Positions 1 through 5,065 of a stretch of DNA of 5,065 nt are shown here, piece by piece. A program made the position numbers and the translations under genes. The DNA lies in contig JANNFB010000325.1 in assembly GCA_031379365.1 (NCBI GenBank), positions 1 to 5,065 of the forward strand, given 5' to 3'. Under the pieces are notes generated by a model, which did no database searches, was not told the DNA's origin, and saw only the letters and a list, made by a program, of their open reading frames with translations. The number at the start of each line of letters is the position of its first letter. The first letter of the stretch is position 1. Origin of the DNA: CADEEN01 sp031379365. GTDB taxonomy: Bacteria; Pseudomonadota; Gammaproteobacteria; Burkholderiales; Burkholderiaceae_C.

Positions 1-1134
<1,134 letters not shown>

Positions 1135-1155
1135 GCACCCAAGACCGATGACCAC

Positions 1156-1161
1156 AAGGGA
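1156..1161 (+). promoter_or_regulatory. Ribosome binding site of the aroQ-like gene
   Basis: AAGGGA lies 6 nt before the ATG at 1168 and supports that start. It sits in the 33-nt gap after acnA; no promoter-like boxes are evident in the gap, so co-transcription with acnA is likely. Confidence 0.6.
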
Positions 1162-1167
1162 CCGGCA

Positions 1168-1605
1168 ATGAAGATCCTGATGCTGCATGGTGTGAACCAC
1201 AACATGTTCGGCCAGCGTGACCCGAAGCAGTACGGCACGGTCACGCTGGCGCAGATCGACACCCAGTTGCAAGCCCTCGGCAAGGAGCTCGGCGCCGAGG
1301 TGCACAGCTTCCAGACCAACCACGAAGGCGCGATGTGCGAGCGCATCCACCAAGCCTATGCCGAGGGTGTCGATGCGGTGCTGATCAACGCGGGGGCCTG
1401 GACACATTACAGCTACGCCATCCGCGATGCGCTGGCGATCCTGACGGTGCCGGTGGTCGAAGTGCACATGTCGAACATCCACGCCCGCGAGGCCTTCCGC
1501 CATGTCTCGGTGTTCGCCGAGATCGTGCGCGGGCAGATCTGCGGCTTCGGCGTCGAGAGCTACCTGTTGGCCTTGCGCGCCGCGGTGTCAGCAGCCAAGG
1601 CTTGA
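1168..1605 (+). CDS. aroQ: Divergent type II 3-dehydroquinate dehydratase (AroQ family), 145 aa
   Basis: Type II dehydroquinases are small dodecameric cytosolic enzymes that reversibly dehydrate 3-dehydroquinate to 3-dehydroshikimate, in the shikimate pathway or in quinate breakdown. The length of 145 aa is normal. By alignment from memory with H. pylori and M. tuberculosis AroQ, the catalytic set is present: Asn10, Arg17 and Tyr22 on the lid loop (GQRDPKQYG), Asn74 and His80 (INAGAWTH), His100 with Ser102 in EVHMSNIHARE (98-108), and Arg111. QICGFGVESYLLAL (123-136) is the usual C-terminal signature. Unusual positions are GVNHN at 8-12, where most members have GPNLN, and AWTHYS at 77-82, where AYTHTS is usual. 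Canonical aroQ in Burkholderiales usually sits with accB/accC; this copy follows acnA, so it may be a second paralogue. That is inference, and the symbol reflects the family, not a proven pathway role. Start chosen from the AAGGGA site. It converges on ribE, with 19 nt between stops. Confidence 0.93.
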   Translation: MKILMLHGVNHNMFGQRDPKQYGTVTLAQIDTQLQALGKELGAEVHSFQTNHEGAMCERIHQAYAEGVDAVLINAGAWTHYSYAIRDALAILTVPVVEVHMSNIHAREAFRHVSVFAEIVRGQICGFGVESYLLALRAAVSAAKA

Positions 1606-1624
1606 GGCGCTGAGCAACGGGCCT

Positions 1625-2299
1625 TCAGAGCCCGCGTTCGCGCGCGAAGGCTTCGAGCGCGGGCAGCAAGGGCCCGAGCTTGTCGGCAACGGCCTCTCGC
1701 ACGGTGTCGACCATGACCTGGGTCGCGCGCTCGATCTCGATGTTGACGCTGTCGCCGATACGTGTGCCGCCGAAGGTCGTGGCGCGCAAGGTCTCGGGAA
1801 TCAGCCAGACCTCGAACCAACCGGCGCCTCCGGGCTCGCGCCCCGCTTCGGCCACCGTGAGGCTGGCACCCGCCACGGCAATGTAGCCTTTGGCGAAGAT
1901 GTAGCGCATCCACGGCGCGGGCACCGCAAAGCGCAGGACCTGGTTGTTCTCCGGCTGGCGCAGCTCACTCAGACGGGCAGTGAAGTCGATGTGGCCGGAC
2001 AAGGGGTGGCCACCGATCTCGGCGCCATCCTTGGCCGCGCGCTCGACGTTGACACCGCTGCCCGGGGTCAGGCTGCCCAGCGTGGTCACGGCAAGCGTCT
2101 GTTGCATGACATCGAAGTCCGCAGCCCGGTCGCCGTGAAGCGCGGTCACCGTCAGGCAGACGCCATCGACCGCGACGCTGGCGCCCACCGCCAGGCCATC
2201 GGCAAAGCCCGGGGCAAACTCGAGCCTGAAGCTGCGCAATCCGGCGGCCTCACGCAACGCTTCGATGCGGGCGACGCCTTGCACGATACCGGTAAACAT
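1625..2299 (-). CDS. ribE: Riboflavin synthase alpha subunit, 224 aa
   Basis: Catalyses the last step of riboflavin synthesis: two molecules of 6,7-dimethyl-8-ribityllumazine dismutate to riboflavin and a pyrimidinedione. The N-terminus MFTGIVQG is the family hallmark and fixes the start. Two lumazine-binding barrels follow: barrel 1 (about 1-97) with DGVCLTV (45-51), and barrel 2 (about 98-190) with the matching AGASLTV (143-149). Cys48, His103 (in SGHI) and Ser146 match E. coli Cys48, His102 and Ser146. A helical tail (about 193-224) would form the trimer contact. The wording (NVERAAK, EIGGH, PENN, LIPETLRATTFG) is closest to the E. coli/Vibrio RibC type. The protein is about 11 residues longer than E. 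coli RibC. Barrel 2 has Ala143 where VDG or IDG is common. There are no ribD, ribBA or ribH neighbours, and the 62-nt leader is too short for an FMN riboswitch. The ribosome binding site is weak (AAAGTGG-like). It is the last gene of the - strand group. Confidence 0.95.
   Translation of the reverse strand: MFTGIVQGVARIEALREAAGLRSFRLEFAPGFADGLAVGASVAVDGVCLTVTALHGDRAADFDVMQQTLAVTTLGSLTPGSGVNVERAAKDGAEIGGHPLSGHIDFTARLSELRQPENNQVLRFAVPAPWMRYIFAKGYIAVAGASLTVAEAGREPGGAGWFEVWLIPETLRATTFGGTRIGDSVNIEIERATQVMVDTVREAVADKLGPLLPALEAFARERGL
1630..1664 (+). terminator. GC-rich stem-loop between the convergent genes, possible transcript end
   Basis: An 11-bp stem pairs 1630-1640 with 1654-1664 around a 13-nt loop. 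It begins 25 nt after the aroQ stop and lies inside the last codons of ribE. In the + strand RNA the only imperfect pair is a U-G wobble (1637/1657); in the - strand RNA the same position is an A-C mismatch, so the fold favours the aroQ transcript. No T-run follows on either strand, so it is not a standard intrinsic terminator. It could be a 3'-end stability hairpin or a chance product of GC-rich coding sequence. Confidence 0.35.
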
Positions 2300-2361
2300 G
2301 ACGCCACTTTACCGTGCCACGGCAAGTCGCTGGAGGGCGCTGCGACGGCCGCGTCCGTTGC

Positions 2362-2715
2362 TCAGCGTCGCTGCAGCCGGGCGGCCCAGGTGCCCGCATC
2401 GAAGCCGACCGTGACCGCACCGTCCGGCCACTCGACTACGGGGCGTTTGATGACGCTCGGCTGCGCCAACATCAGTGCGCGCGCGCTGGCCGCATCGACC
2501 ACCGCGGTCTGGGCTGCCGTGTCGAGTTTGCGCCAGGTGCTGCCCTGGCGATTCACGAGCGGCTGCCAGCCGAGCGCAGCGATCCAGCCGTCCAGCCCCT
2601 CGGGCGGCACACCGGCCTTCTTGAAGTCGTGGAACACCACCTCCACGCCCTGCTGCGCCAGCCAGGCGCGTGCGCGTTTGACGGTGTCGCAGTTCGGGAT
2701 GCCGAACAGGCGCAT
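2362..2715 (-). CDS. yffB: ArsC/Spx-family YffB-type protein, 117 aa
   Basis: A small thioredoxin-fold protein of the ArsC-like (Spx/YffB) family. Despite common 'arsenate reductase' labels, the physiological substrate of YffB proteins is not established; a glutathione-linked thiol reductase role has been proposed. GIPNCDTVKRARAWL (5-19) opens the fold, with a single active-site-type Cys9 and no CXXC motif. Next come FHDFKKAGV (28-36), LGW (48-50), TWRKLD (60-65) and IKRPVVEWPDG (89-99), whose Arg62 and Arg91 sit where ArsC proteins carry anion-binding arginines. The length matches E. coli YffB (about 118 aa). The start codon overlaps the stop of the upstream lipoprotein gene by 1 nt (TGATG), implying translational coupling. 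ribE follows after 62 nt. In many proteobacteria yffB lies near dapE; that context is absent here. Confidence 0.9.
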   Translation of the reverse strand: MRLFGIPNCDTVKRARAWLAQQGVEVVFHDFKKAGVPPEGLDGWIAALGWQPLVNRQGSTWRKLDTAAQTAVVDAASARALMLAQPSVIKRPVVEWPDGAVTVGFDAGTWAARLQRR

Positions 2716-3314
2716 CAGTCCTTGTCGCGTCGTGACTCTTCGCAGGCCGGATCACTGGCATAGGCGGCCTCGCGCACGCGACCATCGACCAGCCAGACCT
2801 GGAACCAGCGGCAGACCTCCGATTCGAAGCGATAGGACCAGACTTCACCGACGCCACGCCAACCGACCCGGCTCTCCGACGGCCGCCCGAGTTGTTCGCG
2901 CACGGCTGCCTGCGGCGCCGCAATCGCCACGGCGTCGAAGCGCTGCTCCGTGAGCACCTGCGTCCAGCCCTGGACGTGGCCGGCGGCATCCAGGTCGATC
3001 ATGTAGGTGTGCTTGCCCGCCGGGCCGCGCGCATATTCGATGCGGCTGCCGCCTTCGGCGCGCGGGTAGCGCCCGGTCGGCTCGCCCAGGCGCGCACGCA
3101 TCTCGGTCTCGCTTTGGCCAGGACGCAGATCGCCGGGGCCGTAGCTGGCGCAGGCCGCCAACCCGAGGGCCAGGAGCAGCGCGGCTGGCGCGCGCCAGTG
3201 CGGCGCCGGTACGCCCGACGCGCGAGCAGCAGGGCTGCGTGCGCTCGATGCGCATGCAGCAGGACTACGCGCGCTCGATGCGCGCGTAGGCCGCGTGGTT
3301 GTGGATCGACTCAT
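2715..3314 (-). CDS. Putative outer-membrane lipoprotein with two BamE-like (SmpA/OmlA) units, 199 aa from the proposed start
   Basis: Specific function not recognised. A hydrophobic stretch, ALLLALGLAAC, ends in a lipobox with Cys55; Ala at +2 suggests outer-membrane sorting. The mature part (55-199) looks like two BamE-type units: 63-117 (LRPGQSETEMRARLGEP, then IEYARG, YMIDLDAAGHVQGW) and 131-185 (PQAAVREQLGRP, then EVWSYRF, QVWLVDGRVREA). This repeat and the BamE resemblance are judged by eye. The start is the uncertain part. No ATG, GTG or TTG occurs in frame between the folE2 stop and the lipobox. The nearest is the ATG at 3314 inside folE2, with GGAGG 9 nt upstream. It gives a 50-nt overlap with folE2 and a 54-residue Arg/Ser/Ala-rich leader (MSRSTTTRPT then ASSARSPAA twice), very long for a lipoprotein signal. 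A non-canonical CTG at 3179 or a frameshift from the ATG at 3255 are alternatives. It ends in a 1-nt overlap with yffB. Confidence 0.75.
   Translation of the reverse strand: MSRSTTTRPTRASSARSPAACASSARSPAARASGVPAPHWRAPAALLLALGLAACASYGPGDLRPGQSETEMRARLGEPTGRYPRAEGGSRIEYARGPAGKHTYMIDLDAAGHVQGWTQVLTEQRFDAVAIAAPQAAVREQLGRPSESRVGWRGVGEVWSYRFESEVCRWFQVWLVDGRVREAAYASDPACEESRRDKD
2719..2723 (-). promoter_or_regulatory. Ribosome binding site of yffB
   Basis: AAGGA on the - strand ends only 3 nt before the yffB ATG, inside the final codons of the lipoprotein gene. The spacing is short, which fits coupling through the TGATG stop/start overlap. Confidence 0.45.
3211..3290 (-). repeat. Imperfect 30-bp tandem repeat, about 2.7 copies, across the folE2 stop
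   Basis: Read on the - strand, copy 1 is 3290-3261, copy 2 is 3260-3231 and partial copy 3 is 3230-3211. Copies 1 and 2 match at 23 of 30 positions, and copies 2 and 3 at 15 of 20. The best conserved core is GCGCATCGAGCGC (3283-3271 and 3253-3241), with CCTGCTGC also repeated. Copy 1 holds the folE2 stop codon. In the lipoprotein frame the repeat reads as a 10-residue unit: PTRASSARSP, AACASSARSP, AARASGV. Confidence 0.8.
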
Positions 3315-4065
3315 GGTTTTCGACCTCCACGACATAGCGCCCGATGCGGGTGTCGGCGTTGAGCGCCAGCGCCACATCGCGCACCAGGTCTTCGACGAAT
3401 TTCGGGTTCTCGTAAGCGCGCTCGGTGATCCACTTTTCATCGGGGCGCTTGAGCAGGGCCCAGACCTCGCTCGAGGCGTTGTCTTCGGCAAAGCGCACCA
3501 GCTCGTGCCAGGGCACCGGGGCCTTGAGCTCGGCCCGGATCGTGACCGTGGAACGCTGGTTGTGGGCGCCGTAATCGGAAATCTCCTTCGAGCAGGGACA
3601 CAGGCTCTTCACCGGCACCGCCACTTCGGCCCAGACGACACTGCTGCCGCCGCGCGCCTCGGCGATCCAGCGGCCTTGGTAGTCGAGCAAACTGTGTACG
3701 CCCGAGACCGGCGCGCGCTTGCGCAGGAAGAAGGCAAAACGGGCTTCGACACGGCCTTCGGCCGCACCCAGGCGCTCGAGCATGTCGGCCAGGCGCTGGC
3801 GCAGCAGATCGGCGTCGAGCGGCGCATCCAGCGCCACCAGGTCGTTCAGCCAGGCCACGAAGCGCGACATGTGGGTGCCCTTCTTCTCGGCGGGCAAGGC
3901 CACATCGAGGTCCCACAGTGCCGCCGTCGCCTGCACCGCACCGGCGACTTGCAACTGCAGCGGGTAGCGCAGGTCCTTGACGCCGACGCGCTGGATGGCG
4001 AGGTGGCGCTCGTCGCGGGCGCTCTGCGTGTCGGGAATGTGCAGGGATTGGGTCGGGTGGGTCAT
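3265..4065 (-). CDS. folE2: GTP cyclohydrolase FolE2 (type IB), 266 aa
   Basis: Converts GTP to 7,8-dihydroneopterin triphosphate, the first step of folate/pterin synthesis, replacing or backing up the unrelated-looking zinc enzyme FolE. FolE2 is known to work with several divalent metals. The family signature is clear: SLCPCSKEISDYGAHNQRS (154-172) with Cys156, Cys158 and His168, EKWITERAYENPKFVEDLVRD (210-230) with Glu215, and ESIHNHAAYA (252-261) with His255 and His257. Together these supply the metal and substrate residues. The conserved KGTHMSRF (62-69) is also present. The ATG at 4065 gives MTHPTQSLHIPDTQS, a usual FolE2 beginning; an ATG further upstream at 4227 would overlap dxs and give an implausible Arg/Pro-rich leader. 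The Shine-Dalgarno match is weak. It lies 88 nt after dxs, a dxs-folE2 order I recall from Burkholderiales. No Zur-box-like palindrome was recognised. Its 3' end is part of a tandem repeat and probably overlaps the lipoprotein gene. Confidence 0.96.
   Translation of the reverse strand: MTHPTQSLHIPDTQSARDERHLAIQRVGVKDLRYPLQLQVAGAVQATAALWDLDVALPAEKKGTHMSRFVAWLNDLVALDAPLDADLLRQRLADMLERLGAAEGRVEARFAFFLRKRAPVSGVHSLLDYQGRWIAEARGGSSVVWAEVAVPVKSLCPCSKEISDYGAHNQRSTVTIRAELKAPVPWHELVRFAEDNASSEVWALLKRPDEKWITERAYENPKFVEDLVRDVALALNADTRIGRYVVEVENHESIHNHAAYARIERA
3324..3328 (-). promoter_or_regulatory. Ribosome binding site deciding the lipoprotein start
   Basis: GGAGG on the - strand lies 9 nt before the ATG at 3314, within the 3' codons of folE2. 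It is the best Shine-Dalgarno match near this junction; the alternative ATG at 3255 has none. It supports an overlapping start for the lipoprotein gene. Confidence 0.5.
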
Positions 4066-4130
4066 GGTCGTGATCGGTGCCTGCCGGCCAGCATCGCAGC
4101 AATCCGGTCGGCGCGCTGCGCTGGGCTCTT

Positions 4131-4142
4131 TGCCGTACGGCA
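4131..4142. other. Perfect 12-bp palindrome in the dxs-folE2 gap
   Basis: TGCCGTACGGCA is its own reverse complement and lies 11 nt after the dxs stop and 65 nt before the folE2 start. With no loop it would not form a useful hairpin, so it could only act as a dimeric protein-binding site; chance is equally likely. The rest of the 88-nt gap (4066-4153) shows no clear promoter, terminator or riboswitch. Confidence 0.3.
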
Positions 4143-4153
4143 GTGGGGCGGGG

Positions 4154-5065
4154 TCAACTCTTCTGTCGCACCAGCGCCGGCCGCGCGCCGAAGCGGGCGG
4201 CGATCGCCGTGGCGATGCCGTCGGCATCCAGACCGTTCAGGGCCAGCAGCTTGGCCGGGTCGCCATGCTCGATGAATTGGTCGGGCAGGCCCAGGGCCAG
4301 CACCGGTGTGGCCAGGCCGGCGGCGTGCAGCGCCTCCATCACGGCGCTGCCAGCACCGCCCATCACGCTGCCCTCTTCGACGCAGACGATGGCCTCATGC
4401 GTGCGCGCCAGCTTCACCAACAGCTCGGTGTCGAGCGGCTTGACGAAGCGCATGTTGGCGACCGTGGCGTTGAGTCGCTCCGCCGCCGCCAGCGCGGGAT
4501 AGAGGATGGTGCCGAAGGCCAAGATCGCGATGCGCTCACCCTGGCGGCGAATCTCGCCCTTGCCCCAGGGCAATTCGTCCAGCGTGCGCTCGACAACCAC
4601 CCCCGCGCCGGCGCCCCGCGGGTAGCGCACCGCCACCGGATGATCGCGCCGGTGCGCCGTGCTCAGCGCCATGCGGCACTCGTTCTCGTCGGCCGGTGCA
4701 ATCAGACCCATGTTGGGAATGCAACGCAGGTAGGCAATGTCGAAGACGCCGGCATGTGTGGCGCCGTCGGCGCCGACGAGGCCCGCGCGGTCGAGCGCGA
4801 AGGTCACCGGCAGGTTCTGGATCGCCACATCGTGGATCAGCTGGTCGTAGCCGCGCTGCAGGAAGGTGGAGTAGATCGCCACCACTGGCTTGAGCCCCTC
4901 GCAGGCCAGGCCGGCGGCGAAGGTCACGGCATGCTGCTCGGCGATGCCGACATCGTGGCAGCGCTGCGGGAAGCGGCGCTGGAACTCGACCATGCCCGAG
5001 CCTTCGAGCATGGCCGGCGTGATCGCCACCAGCTTCGGATCGGCCTCGGCCATGTCGCACAGCCA
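4154..5065 (-). CDS. dxs: 1-deoxy-D-xylulose-5-phosphate synthase, C-terminal 303 residues (5' end outside window)
   Basis: Thiamine-diphosphate enzyme joining pyruvate and glyceraldehyde 3-phosphate into 1-deoxy-D-xylulose 5-phosphate. It opens the MEP isoprenoid pathway and also feeds thiamine and pyridoxal phosphate synthesis. The frame is open to the last base, so the start lies right of the window; compared with the 620-residue E. coli enzyme about the first 330 residues are missing. Numbering from the window edge, GIAEQHAVTFAAG (40-52) carries Glu43, equivalent to the cofactor-activating Glu370. Tyr65, Arg71, Arg93, Asp100 and His104 keep the exact spacing of E. coli Tyr392, Arg398, Arg420, Asp427 and His431, as seen in YSTFLQRGYDQLIHDV, LDRAGLVGADGATHAG and YLRCIPNM. 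The transketolase C-terminal domain follows, with RFVKPLDTELL, EEGSVMGGAGSAV and LGLPDQFIEHG. The thiamine-diphosphate-binding N-domain cannot be assessed. There is no frameshift. folE2 follows after 88 nt without an evident terminator. Confidence 0.98.
   Translation of the reverse strand, partial: WLCDMAEADPKLVAITPAMLEGSGMVEFQRRFPQRCHDVGIAEQHAVTFAAGLACEGLKPVVAIYSTFLQRGYDQLIHDVAIQNLPVTFALDRAGLVGADGATHAGVFDIAYLRCIPNMGLIAPADENECRMALSTAHRRDHPVAVRYPRGAGAGVVVERTLDELPWGKGEIRRQGERIAILAFGTILYPALAAAERLNATVANMRFVKPLDTELLVKLARTHEAIVCVEEGSVMGGAGSAVMEALHAAGLATPVLALGLPDQFIEHGDPAKLLALNGLDADGIATAIAARFGARPALVRQKS

Noticed and set aside
1135..1167. Terminator between acnA and aroQ
   Set aside because: The 33 nt hold no stem-loop or T-run, only the AAGGGA ribosome binding site.
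2300..2361. Possible FMN riboswitch or promoter before ribE
   Set aside because: Only 62 nt are available, far too short for an FMN aptamer plus expression platform; the TTGCCG and TAAAGT-like boxes are just 8 nt apart, not a usable promoter spacing.
1502..2953. 483-codon open frame on the + strand
   Set aside because: It runs antisense to ribE, yffB and part of the lipoprotein gene, which all have clear family motifs. Its translation is low-complexity and Arg/Gly/Ala-rich with no recognisable domain; long antisense frames are common at this GC content.
2845..3255. 136-codon frame starting at the ATG at 3255, just after the folE2 stop
   Set aside because: The ATG is well placed but has no ribosome binding site. 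The product is Arg/Ala/Gly-rich without a signal peptide and runs out of frame through the lipoprotein. It would matter only if a frameshift near 3180 joined it to the lipobox frame; no evidence for such an error is visible.
4066..4227. Extended folE2 start at the ATG at 4227
   Set aside because: It would overlap the dxs 3' end by about 74 nt and add 54 Arg/Pro-rich residues unlike FolE2 N-termini; the ATG at 4065 gives the normal start.
3295..4275. 326-codon open frame on the + strand
   Set aside because: Antisense to folE2 and the end of dxs, both unmistakable; the composition is typical of a shadow frame.

Overview
The window is dense, high-GC, ordinary bacterial chromosome with seven protein genes and no RNA genes, mobile elements or CRISPR. 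The proteins (a beta-proteobacterial AcnA, dxs followed by folE2, an E. coli-like riboflavin synthase, a YffB-type ArsC-fold protein) together with the strong GC bias suggest a betaproteobacterium, probably Burkholderiales of the Rubrivivax/Leptothrix/Methylibium kind. This placement is inferred from protein resemblance and base composition, not from a search.

Layout. Positions 1-1605 are on the + strand: the 3' part of acnA (aconitase; its start lies left of the window), then after 33 nt a divergent type II 3-dehydroquinate dehydratase (aroQ-like). Positions 1625-5065 are on the - strand. In transcription order they are the 3' half of dxs (its start lies right of the window), folE2, a small BamE-like lipoprotein gene, yffB and ribE. 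The two strands converge at 1605/1625 with only 19 nt between stop codons, and a strong GC-rich stem-loop sits just inside the end of ribE.

The five - strand genes are colinear. Gaps are 88 nt (dxs-folE2), an inferred 50-nt overlap (folE2-lipoprotein), a 1-nt overlap (lipoprotein-yffB) and 62 nt (yffB-ribE), so they may be one operon. Their common theme is cofactor and precursor supply: Dxs makes 1-deoxy-xylulose 5-phosphate for isoprenoids (also a precursor of thiamine and pyridoxal phosphate), FolE2 opens folate/pterin synthesis from GTP, and RibE makes riboflavin, also derived from GTP. The lipoprotein and YffB have no known link to these pathways.

I do not see a new multi-gene system. 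The part most worth a second look is the folE2/lipoprotein junction at about 3211-3330. An imperfect 30-bp tandem repeat spans the folE2 stop codon, and the lipoprotein frame has no ordinary start codon downstream of that stop. Its only good start is an ATG inside folE2, with a strong ribosome binding site. Differences between repeat copies avoid the second codon position of the lipoprotein frame, which suggests this overlapping N-terminus is translated. The second most interesting item is the aroQ-like gene, which keeps all recognised catalytic residues but departs from the usual motifs around them. No stretch longer than 300 nt lacks a gene.
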